NCBI GenBank assembly: GCA_013286315.1
Contig: JABDFX010000002.1
Span: 20,685 to 84,684, forward strand
Direction: 5' to 3'
DNA length: 64,000 nucleotides
From: Bacteroidota bacterium
GTDB lineage: Bacteria; Bacteroidota; Bacteroidia; Chitinophagales; Chitinophagaceae
Within the stretch, counting starts at the first letter, position 1; each line of letters opens with the position of its first letter. Of the stretch, positions 1 to 7,384 are shown one piece after another. Made by a program: the position numbers and the translations under genes. The notes under the pieces were generated by a model, which did not search any database, was not told the DNA's origin, and saw nothing but the letters and a program-made list of their open reading frames with translations.

Positions 1-1032
1 GGCTGTGGTTACATCGGGTCTCATACCATTGTAGATCTTATTGAAAACGGCTTCGACGTTATCTGCATCGACAATAATTCAAGATCCAATCCCCGTATAC
101 TGGAAGGCGTTCAAAAGATTACAGGGAAAAAGATCAAAAACTATAAAGTGGACCTCTGCAACCTGGATGACAGCTTTGCCATCTTTCATGAGAACCCTGA
201 TATTGCCGGAATCGTGCATTTCGCAGCTTTTAAATCTGTAGGCGAATCAGTTGAAAACCCACTTATGTATTTTGAAAATAACCTGATGTCGCTGATCAAC
301 CTGTTGAAATGCGTCCAGGAATTCAATATCGCCAATTTCGTTTTTTCTTCCTCCTGCACGGTATATGGTAATACAACTGAAATTCCGGTCACTGAAACAA
401 CAGCCCCGAGACCCGCCGAATCTCCCTATGGATACACCAAACAAATGGGGGAACAGATCATCAATGAATTTTCAAAATCTTCTGACTCAAAATGTATCTT
501 ACTCCGGTATTTTAATCCAGTGGGCGCTCATCCATCCGGTTTGATTGGGGAATTGCCCATTGGTCGGCCATCCAACCTGGTTCCGGCTATTACCCAAACA
601 GCTATCGGAAAACTTCCGCAGATGCAGGTGTATGGCGACGATTACCCAACACGAGACGGCTCCTGCATTCGTGATTATATACATGTATCTGATATCGCAC
701 ACGCACATACACTCGCCCTGACATATATGTTAAAAGGAAAAATCAATAGCCATTGTGAAGTCTATAATCTCGGAAGCGGCAATGGAACAACGGTACTGGA
801 AGCCATTCATGCATTTGAAAAAATCAGTGGTTTCCCGCTCAATTATATTATCGGTCCACGCCGGCCGGGCGATGTGGTTTCAATATATGCAAACAACGAT
901 CTCGCAAGAAATGTACTGGGCTGGATTCCAAAATATTCACTGGAAGATATGCTGTCAACTGCCTGGAGATGGGAACAGAAAATTAAAATGGATGAGTCTT
1001 TTTATAATAGTAAATTTTCAGAATTGAATTGA
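1..1032 (+). CDS. galE: UDP-glucose 4-epimerase (GalE), 5' end outside window
   Basis: Interconverts UDP-glucose and UDP-galactose (Leloir pathway), supplying sugar nucleotides for surface glycans. The open frame runs from base 1, so the start codon and the first few residues are missing. The first visible residues, GCGYIGSHT, are the end of the Rossmann NAD-binding motif. SSSCTVYGN and the catalytic YGYTK (YxxxK) follow, then the RYFNPVGAH and RDGSCIRDYIHV segments typical of bacterial GalE. About 343 residues are visible, close to full family length (about 340). A 27-base gap separates it from the transketolase gene. Confidence 0.93.
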   Translation, partial: GCGYIGSHTIVDLIENGFDVICIDNNSRSNPRILEGVQKITGKKIKNYKVDLCNLDDSFAIFHENPDIAGIVHFAAFKSVGESVENPLMYFENNLMSLINLLKCVQEFNIANFVFSSSCTVYGNTTEIPVTETTAPRPAESPYGYTKQMGEQIINEFSKSSDSKCILLRYFNPVGAHPSGLIGELPIGRPSNLVPAITQTAIGKLPQMQVYGDDYPTRDGSCIRDYIHVSDIAHAHTLALTYMLKGKINSHCEVYNLGSGNGTTVLEAIHAFEKISGFPLNYIIGPRRPGDVVSIYANNDLARNVLGWIPKYSLEDMLSTAWRWEQKIKMDESFYNSKFSELN

Positions 1033-1059
1033 TTCTGAAATGCATTCAATCAACAAAAT

Positions 1060-2010
1060 ATGATCACTGTAACAGGACAAAAAGATACCCGTAGCGGATT
1101 CGGGGACGGAATAGTGGAAGTTGCCAGAAAAAATCCGAATATCGTAGCCCTCACTGCAGACCTGGCCGGTTCCCTTAAACTGAACCAATTCATTAAAGAA
1201 TTTCCTGAGCGTTTTTTCCAGTGTGGAATTGCTGAAGCCAACATGATCGGGGTGGCATCCGGTATGACCATCGGAGGCAAAATTCCTTTCACCACCACCT
1301 TTGCAAATTTTTCAACCGGGCGCGTGTATGACCAGATACGGCAATCCGTCGCTTATTCCGGTAAAAATGTGAAAATCTGTGCATCTCATGCAGGCCTGAC
1401 GCTCGGTGAAGACGGTGCCACACACCAGATTCTCGAAGATATCGGCATGATGAAGATGCTCCCCGGGATGACCGTTATTGTACCCTGTGATTATGCACAG
1501 ACAAAGGCCGCAACAATTGCCATTACCGAGCTTCAGGGACCTGTTTACCTGCGTTTCGGCAGACCGGTCTGGCCGATTTTTACCTCGGAAATGGAATTTA
1601 AAATCGGAAAAGCCCAGGTGTTTATGGAAGGAAAAGATGTTTCTATTTTCGCCTGTGGACATCTCGTATGGATTGCTTTGGAAGCGGAGAAGATTTTGAA
1701 AGAAAAAGGAATATCCGCAGAAATAATAAATATTCATACTATTAAACCCCTGGATTCGGAAAGTATCCTGAAATCCATTCGTAAAACAGGTTGTGCCGTG
1801 ACTGCAGAAGAACATAATATTATTGGGGGACTGGGGGACAGCATCGCACAAACTGCCTCAAAAGGCAATCCGATCCCCATTGAATATGTGGGAACAAACG
1901 ATACATTCGGGGAAAGCGGAACGCCGGTACAGCTACTGGCAAAATACGGACTGGATGCTGCACATATTGTGACTGCTGCTGAGAAAGTGATTGCCAGGAA
2001 AAATAAATAA
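1060..2010 (+). CDS. Transketolase, C-terminal subunit
   Basis: Second half of a split transketolase (pentose phosphate pathway). At 316 residues it holds only the pyrimidine-binding domain (about 1-170) and the C-terminal transketolase domain (about 185-310). GIAEANMIG carries the glutamate that activates thiamine diphosphate, and the C-terminal part has GGLGDSIAQ. The diphosphate-binding N-terminal half is normally an adjacent gene; here galE precedes it, so the partner must lie elsewhere. DXS also shares this domain order, but the length and the split form favour transketolase. ATG start 27 bases after galE. Confidence 0.88.
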   Translation: MITVTGQKDTRSGFGDGIVEVARKNPNIVALTADLAGSLKLNQFIKEFPERFFQCGIAEANMIGVASGMTIGGKIPFTTTFANFSTGRVYDQIRQSVAYSGKNVKICASHAGLTLGEDGATHQILEDIGMMKMLPGMTVIVPCDYAQTKAATIAITELQGPVYLRFGRPVWPIFTSEMEFKIGKAQVFMEGKDVSIFACGHLVWIALEAEKILKEKGISAEIINIHTIKPLDSESILKSIRKTGCAVTAEEHNIIGGLGDSIAQTASKGNPIPIEYVGTNDTFGESGTPVQLLAKYGLDAAHIVTAAEKVIARKNK

Positions 2011-2048
2011 TTCATAATCCAGTTTTAGACTTAAAATCCAGATCCCGA

Positions 2049-2600
2049 ATGGCGGAACAGAGAACGGATACGGAACTACTGGCTTTATTTCGAGAACCAG
2101 CTACTAAGGAAAAAGCTTTCACTGAGATTGTAAAAAAATACCAGGAAAGGCTTTATTGGCATATTCGTCGTATGCTCGTGGACCATGAGGATTCCAATGA
2201 TGTGATGCAGAATGTGTTTATCCGGGTCTGGAATGCCCTGTCGGGCTTCCGGGAGGACGCCCAGCTTTATACCTGGCTATACCGGATCGCCACCAATGAA
2301 TGCCTTACATTCATCGAGCAACAGAAAAAGAAAGCCACCACTTCCCTCAGTGATGTTGAATCAGGTCTTAGTAACAAAATCCGGGCAGATAAAGATTTTG
2401 ACGCAAATAAACTGGAGTGGAAATTGCAGCTGGCCATTCAGCAACTGCCTGAAAAACAAAGAGTTGTGTTTAGTTTGCGGTACTATGATGACATGCCATA
2501 CGAGGAAATGAGCCGGGTATTGGACACATCAGCCGGGGCCCTGAAAGCATCCTATCACCATGCAGCTAAAAAAATTGAAGATTTTATATTGAATCATTAA
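2049..2600 (+). CDS. ECF-family RNA polymerase sigma factor
   Basis: An alternative sigma factor of 183 residues. Region 2 (about 20-90) includes DVMQNVFIRVWNAL and the -10-recognition segment TWLYRIATNECL. Region 4 (about 125-178) has LPEKQRVVFSLRYYDDMPYEEM followed by the helix-turn-helix. The next two genes, 33 and 6 bases downstream, encode a single-membrane-span protein and a small exported protein, the arrangement expected for an anti-sigma factor and a periplasmic sensor. Target promoters cannot be read from the window. Confidence 0.92.
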   Translation: MAEQRTDTELLALFREPATKEKAFTEIVKKYQERLYWHIRRMLVDHEDSNDVMQNVFIRVWNALSGFREDAQLYTWLYRIATNECLTFIEQQKKKATTSLSDVESGLSNKIRADKDFDANKLEWKLQLAIQQLPEKQRVVFSLRYYDDMPYEEMSRVLDTSAGALKASYHHAAKKIEDFILNH

Positions 2601-2633
2601 ACTTTGATCACCTGACGGGGTCTTATTGACGCA

Positions 2634-3299
2634 ATGGAAAGCCCAAATGAAATATTAACAGAATTATTGGAAATCGCTCCCTATTTAGGAAGGACCGGCG
2701 CTTTAAAAACTCCCTATGTTGTTCCCATGGGGTACTTTGAAGATTTTGCCGATATACTAATGTATCGGATAAGATTTGAAGCCGACCTTTTTGGAGAACT
2801 AAACAGCGTTTCAACCTCGGAGGAGATCGCGGAGATTTCCCCGCTGCTGGCCGGACTAAAAAATAAGAATCCATACCAGGTTCCCGTAGGATATTTCGAA
2901 GGCCTGAACGTAAGGGATCAGATTACAGAAAATGTTCCTTCGAAATTAACCGCATTAGTGCATACCAATAAACCGAAAAAGATTTCCATCCCGATGAGGA
3001 TTGTTCGCTATGCAGCGGCTGCCTGCATCGTGGGCATGATTGGAATTACGACATTCAATTTAACTAATCACCAGATTCTGGATCCGATCAATGGATTGAC
3101 AACAGTCAGTGATCAGGATATGGCTAATTTTCTGGATATAGATGACATTCACTGGACTCCGGATAATCCATCCGATTTGCAAACTGCCACTGTTGATTTG
3201 AGTGATAACGATATTCATGATCTGTTAAGCAGTGTACCGGATGTGGAGCTTGAGCAATATTCTCTTTTATTGCCGGAACAAAAACCATCCGTAAATTGA
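2634..3299 (+). CDS. Putative anti-sigma factor with VPxGYFE repeats
   Basis: No firm family assignment. The 221-residue protein has two copies of a P-Y-x-V-P-x-G-Y-F-E motif in its N-terminal cytoplasmic half (YVVPMGYFEDF near residue 23 and YQVPVGYFEGL near 80). A single hydrophobic segment (about 124-144, IVRYAAAACIVGMIGITTF) and an acidic external C-terminus follow. Lying between an ECF sigma gene and a Spy-like exported protein, it fits a membrane-bound anti-sigma factor; this is inferred from context, since no zinc-binding anti-sigma motif is visible. Confidence 0.6.
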   Translation: MESPNEILTELLEIAPYLGRTGALKTPYVVPMGYFEDFADILMYRIRFEADLFGELNSVSTSEEIAEISPLLAGLKNKNPYQVPVGYFEGLNVRDQITENVPSKLTALVHTNKPKKISIPMRIVRYAAAACIVGMIGITTFNLTNHQILDPINGLTTVSDQDMANFLDIDDIHWTPDNPSDLQTATVDLSDNDIHDLLSSVPDVELEQYSLLLPEQKPSVN

Positions 3300-3305
3300 T
3301 CCCTA

Positions 3306-3704
3306 ATGAAGAGATTTTTATTTTTAGTTAGTTTTGCTTTTTCTTTTTTGATGGGCGTGGCACAAAATGGGAACCGGCTTGAGGCACTCAAGATTGCATA
3401 TATCACAAAGAGACTGGATCTGAGTCCGGAAGAAGCCCAAAAATTCTGGCCGATATACAATCAATATGCAGAAGAACTGAAGAGGGCGAGACAAGATGCT
3501 ATTCATAACAATAAAAGTGAGATCGAACTGGATGAGTCTCTGCTCAACATTCGAAAGAAATACAGTGTACAATTCGGCCAGGCAATTTCTCCCCAGAAAA
3601 TAGATATCTTTTTTAAATCCGAAAAACAATTTGGTGCTTACGTTCAGAAAGAAATGGAACAAAGACAATTGAAAAACCAGCGAAGGTTACAGGAAGCGCC
3701 GTAA
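3306..3704 (+). CDS. Small exported Spy/CpxP-like protein, likely ECF-system sensor
   Basis: A 132-residue exported protein: signal peptide MKRFLFLVSFAFSFLMGVAQ, then a helical, charged mature part. LDLSPEEAQKFWPIYNQY resembles the LTxxQ-type helix of Spy/CpxP and of the small proteins often annotated as sensors of ECF sigma factors in Bacteroidota. It starts 6 bases after the putative anti-sigma gene, so the three genes probably form one transcript. Its TAA stop overlaps the first unit of a heptad array. The sensing role is inferred. Confidence 0.6.
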   Translation: MKRFLFLVSFAFSFLMGVAQNGNRLEALKIAYITKRLDLSPEEAQKFWPIYNQYAEELKRARQDAIHNNKSEIELDESLLNIRKKYSVQFGQAISPQKIDIFFKSEKQFGAYVQKEMEQRQLKNQRRLQEAP

Positions 3705-3737
3705 AGCTTAAAGCACTAAGCTTAAAACTAATAGTTA
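3703..3737 (+). repeat. Heptad tandem array after the sensor gene
   Basis: Five 7-base units in register: AAAGCTT, AAAGCAC, TAAGCTT, AAAACTA, ATAGTTA. The first unit begins inside the TAA stop codon (3702-3704). A weak second arm follows at about 3760-3775 (TTTTTAGTGTTTA). This is one of the dispersed gene-end arrays of this window. Confidence 0.55.
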
Positions 3738-3811
3738 ATTCCGTCTTTCAATTTTTAGTGTTTAATGAAGCAGGTTATATTGCGGCCTGATTATTCAATC
3801 TAAAATCCTGC

Positions 3812-5086
3812 ATGAGAAAATTACTACACGCGGCATTTCTTCTTTTGACAGGAATCGTACATGCACAGGACAGTCCCAAACGGGTTTTGCCCGATACGAT
3901 GCAGTATATGATACCGGGCAGAACCAACCATCCAGATCAGCTGAAGAAACCGTATATCATCCTGATTTCAGCCGATGGTTTCCGTTATGACCTGGCTGAT
4001 AAATACCAGGCAAAAAATCTGATCCGCCTAAGGACCTCCGGAGTAAGAGCAGATTATATGCTACCCGTATTCCCTTCCCTGACTTTTCCAAACCATTATA
4101 GTATTGCAACCGGCGATTATCCTTCACATAATGGAATCGTGGACAATAATTTTTATGACCCGGCGAAGAATCTGGTTTACCGGATGAGCAATAAGAAAGG
4201 GGTGGAAGACAGTTCCTGGTATGGTGGAACACCTCTATGGGTTCTGGCAGAAAACCAGGGTATGCTTTCAGCAAGTTTTTATTGGGTAGGCGCTGAAGCA
4301 GCGATCCGAGGAGTGAGGCCGACATATTATTATAAATTTAATAGCCTGATCACGATGAACGACCGTATCCGATATGTTCGCAACTGGCTCTCATTACCCG
4401 AGGACATACGACCTCACCTGATCACTTTTTATATTCCGGATGTAGACCACGAAGAGCATTTACATGGCGTAGATTCGAAACAGGTGGAAGAGGCTGTTCA
4501 TTATGTAGATCGTTCCATAGCCCACTTAGTCAGCACCATCGATTCGTTAAACCTTCCGGTGAGTTATATTTTTCTGTCTGATCATGGCATGGTTGAAATC
4601 GATACTCTGCATACATTAACACTACCAAAAGCAATTGATACCAGCCGGTTTATTATCATGAATTCGCAGGCCATCGTGCATATGTATGCGAAGAATCCGG
4701 AAGATATATTACCAGCATACAAAATTTTGGAATCTGCGGCGAAGGATTATGAAGTCTATCTGGCCACTAAAATGCCGGCACGATGGCATTATAGTAAAAA
4801 GGTTGACCGCTTTAATCGGATCGGGGATATTATCCTGGTTAGTCACCCACCGAATGTGTTTAATCTGACCAGCCGGCACTTGGATCCGGCTACTCATGGT
4901 TTTGACCCGGCACTCCCGGTGATGCATGCTACATTCTATGCATGGGGAGCCGCCTTTAAAGAGAACCTGAAGATTCGGGGATTTGAGAATATTCACATAT
5001 ATCCGCTAATAGCGTATATCCTGCAACTGAAGGTAACGGAACCGGTAGATGGGGATCTGAAAGTATTAAAGCCGATCATTCGCTAA
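3812..5086 (+). CDS. Exported nucleotide pyrophosphatase/phosphodiesterase-family protein (alkaline phosphatase superfamily)
   Basis: Periplasmic hydrolase of the ENPP type, likely cleaving phosphodiester or pyrophosphate bonds. A signal peptide (residues 1-19, ending VHAQ) precedes the metal-site aspartate in ISADGFRYD (D55) and the catalytic threonine in PSLTFPNHYS (T91). Further metal ligands are DVDHEEHLHG and LSDHGM, and the C-terminal ATHGFDP...MHATFYAWG segment is also typical. At 424 residues it is full length for bacterial members. Substrate cannot be told from sequence. It is 107 bases after the sigma trio. Confidence 0.88.
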   Translation: MRKLLHAAFLLLTGIVHAQDSPKRVLPDTMQYMIPGRTNHPDQLKKPYIILISADGFRYDLADKYQAKNLIRLRTSGVRADYMLPVFPSLTFPNHYSIATGDYPSHNGIVDNNFYDPAKNLVYRMSNKKGVEDSSWYGGTPLWVLAENQGMLSASFYWVGAEAAIRGVRPTYYYKFNSLITMNDRIRYVRNWLSLPEDIRPHLITFYIPDVDHEEHLHGVDSKQVEEAVHYVDRSIAHLVSTIDSLNLPVSYIFLSDHGMVEIDTLHTLTLPKAIDTSRFIIMNSQAIVHMYAKNPEDILPAYKILESAAKDYEVYLATKMPARWHYSKKVDRFNRIGDIILVSHPPNVFNLTSRHLDPATHGFDPALPVMHATFYAWGAAFKENLKIRGFENIHIYPLIAYILQLKVTEPVDGDLKVLKPIIR

Positions 5087-5218
5087 TAGGGCTAAAATCC
5101 CTTTCAACATCGGTTAAAAAAGTAGGATAACGTGCACTTTACATTTCCGAATGGGGTTAATTCCCGATTTGGGAAACTCCGGACAAGTAACAAAGTATTG
5201 AACGATCTATAATAGATT

Positions 5219-5956
5219 TCAGCGCGTCCAAACTGGATTTTTAATATCATGATAGAAAAGAAAGGTCCAACCTTCCTTTTGTCCCTGATGCCACCATTTT
5301 TGACGCAAATCCATGCATTTCTTCCCATCATAATCATACTTGGCAACAAAACGGTTCTTCATCTGGTTCAACTGTGGAGCTACATCACCCCCAAAAAAAG
5401 CATGTTCTCCTTCGGTTTCAATATGGAATACCTGGTGGAAGGGACAATGACCACCGGTCAGTTCGTACCGGATATAGCTGTCAATCAGGCCGTTTCCTTC
5501 AAGCTTAACAAGATTGGAAAGATTTTCAAGAAATGTAAATGATTCAGGTTCGTAGCTGGGATATCCTTTTTCAATTGCATACTCCAGTTCGCGCTGTTGA
5601 ACATAATAGATGGCCTGGGGAAAAGATGCCACCCGCGTCCCGTCAGCAAGATTTTGACCCGCACCGTTTACATGGTCTTTGTGCAGATGACTTAATAAAA
5701 CCTTTGTAACTGAATCCGGATTCACACCAGCATTACGGATGAGTTCGTGGATTTGCAGTGAACTGTCCTGTTTAAAACCCAAACCAGTATCCAACAGCAA
5801 AACGTCATTTTCCGTTATTACAAGGAAAGGTTGAATCTCAACCAGCAGACTACCTGTTGCCCGTTTTTGTAAATCGTCTTTTGCCGGATCAAATGGAAGA
5901 AAATCTTTGGTCTTATCTACTGTGAATGCTCCTTCTGACAATGGGATGATCCTCAT
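5219..5956 (-). CDS. Metallo-beta-lactamase-fold hydrolase
   Basis: A 245-residue cytoplasmic hydrolase with the zinc motif HLHKDHVNG (HxHxDH), then GGHCPFHQVF and FGGDVAPQ supplying further ligands. It lacks a signal peptide. The set resembles the lactonase/AttM-like and general MBL hydrolase groups; the substrate is not evident. It stands alone, downstream of rodA on the same strand, separated by 81 bases that hold a large inverted octad repeat. Confidence 0.82.
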   Translation of the reverse strand: MRIIPLSEGAFTVDKTKDFLPFDPAKDDLQKRATGSLLVEIQPFLVITENDVLLLDTGLGFKQDSSLQIHELIRNAGVNPDSVTKVLLSHLHKDHVNGAGQNLADGTRVASFPQAIYYVQQRELEYAIEKGYPSYEPESFTFLENLSNLVKLEGNGLIDSYIRYELTGGHCPFHQVFHIETEGEHAFFGGDVAPQLNQMKNRFVAKYDYDGKKCMDLRQKWWHQGQKEGWTFLFYHDIKNPVWTR

Positions 5957-5968
5957 GGAGCAAATATA

Positions 5969-6040
5969 GTATAGGAGTATAAGAGTATAGGAGTGGATAC
6001 AATCACTCTTATACTCCTATACTCTTACACTCTTACACTA
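5969..6040. repeat. Inverted octad array between rodA and the MBL gene
   Basis: Left arm 5969-5995 reads GTATAGGA GTATAAGA GTATAGGA GTG. Right arm 6004-6040, read on the minus strand, is GTGTAAGA GTGTAAGA GTATAGGA GTATAAGA GTG. The arms can pair over about 20 bases around an 8-base loop. The rodA stop codon (6038-6040) lies inside the right arm. It may terminate transcription before the MBL gene. Confidence 0.7.
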
Positions 6041-7384
6041 TCTTAAAACCATCTGCCGGTCTGCATCCAGGCGTGCGAGAATAAATAACATAACACTGAA
6101 AGTGAGTAACGAAGTACCACCATAACTGACAAACGGAAGTGGAATTCCAATTACGGGAGCAAGGCCGATCGTCATACATACGTTGATGGAAATATGGAAG
6201 AAGAACACGGACGCTACTCCATAGGCATAGGCGCGACTGAACACCGATCTCTGTCTCTCGGCGATGGTTACGATCCGTAAGAGAAGTATGATATAAATAC
6301 TGAGGAATACCACGCTGCCAAGAAATCCAAATCCCTCCCCGATTGTACAGAAAATAAAATCTGTTCGCTGCTCCGGAACAAAATCATAACGGGTCTGGGT
6401 TCCTTTTAAAAGACCCTTACCGAGCAATCCGCCATTACTGATCGCAATCTTGGATTGCTTCACATTGTAGTCCCCGTTATCTTTCTTTTTGCCGACCGAT
6501 TTTTCTTCAATTTCTTTTGCGGCAGCCTCGTTTTTCGGCACATAATCCTTACCTATCGCATCATAAATACGTTTCACCTGGTAGGGCTGGAAAACGTGAT
6601 CGAAAACAAAAGGAACCATAAAGCGCTGAACTCCTACACAAACAAACCATATACTGATAATGGCAATGAGAACCGTGCGCTGCCTTTTTATTTTACTTCT
6701 GAGGAAATATATAAAGAGCCCGGCAATCGCCGTCAAAATCAGGGCGAGTACATTCGGATCCAGCAATAGGGTAGCGACAACAAGTACAGCGAAAGAAAAT
6801 CCGATAATAAGCACCAATGGTGGTAATCCTTCCCGAAACATCACCAGAAAAAAAGAAAAATATACCAGCGCGAGACCGGTTTCCTTTTGCATGATGGATA
6901 GTGCAGCGGGTACAAGCGCAATAACAACGGCAATCAATTGGGAACGCGGTTTGGAGAAATTCGTTTCCACGCGTGACAGATATTTCGCCAGCGCCAGGTT
7001 CACAAAAATCTTACATACATCCGCCGGCTGTATTTGAACAGCAGATCCAAGTTTGATGATGGAAGAAGTTCCTTTGATATTGGAGTGAAATGGAAATACC
7101 AACAACATGAGTAATATGCCGAAGGCATACCAAAGATTTGCAGTCGCTGTAAAAAACTTACTATCTGTTAAGAGGATAAAAATTCCGGCAATTCCACTGA
7201 TCACAAAAAACAAAGACTGGCGGCTATAATCTGTTTTGAGCGAAAGAAATCCCTGTAACACATTATCTCCATCGTGATAGGTCGCGGAAAAAATACTCAT
7301 GACACCAATGGCGGACAGAATAAACCAGAGCCAGATCAGCGACTTGTCAGCGCCGCTGGCAATATATGAATTGCGTTCGTTCAT
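6038..7384 (-). CDS. rodA: Rod-shape SEDS glycosyltransferase RodA
   Basis: SEDS-family peptidoglycan polymerase working with PBP2 in cell elongation, using lipid II. About ten membrane segments are visible across 448 residues. The conserved loop GLLKGTQTRYDFVPEQRTDF has the catalytic aspartate of SEDS proteins, and the C-terminal VIGIPLPFVSYGGTS is the family signature. Its ATG overlaps the end of the PBP2 gene by four bases, indicating translational coupling. Position last in mreBCD-pbp2-rodA distinguishes it from FtsW. It is somewhat longer than typical RodA because of an extra segment around residues 270-310. Confidence 0.95.
   Translation of the reverse strand: MNERNSYIASGADKSLIWLWFILSAIGVMSIFSATYHDGDNVLQGFLSLKTDYSRQSLFFVISGIAGIFILLTDSKFFTATANLWYAFGILLMLLVFPFHSNIKGTSSIIKLGSAVQIQPADVCKIFVNLALAKYLSRVETNFSKPRSQLIAVVIALVPAALSIMQKETGLALVYFSFFLVMFREGLPPLVLIIGFSFAVLVVATLLLDPNVLALILTAIAGLFIYFLRSKIKRQRTVLIAIISIWFVCVGVQRFMVPFVFDHVFQPYQVKRIYDAIGKDYVPKNEAAAKEIEEKSVGKKKDNGDYNVKQSKIAISNGGLLGKGLLKGTQTRYDFVPEQRTDFIFCTIGEGFGFLGSVVFLSIYIILLLRIVTIAERQRSVFSRAYAYGVASVFFFHISINVCMTIGLAPVIGIPLPFVSYGGTSLLTFSVMLFILARLDADRQMVLR

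Noticed and set aside
1312..1851. Long open frame on the minus strand (179 codons)
   Set aside because: Antisense to the transketolase gene, whose conserved motifs occupy the same bases; the minus-strand product is cysteine- and histidine-rich with no recognisable family.
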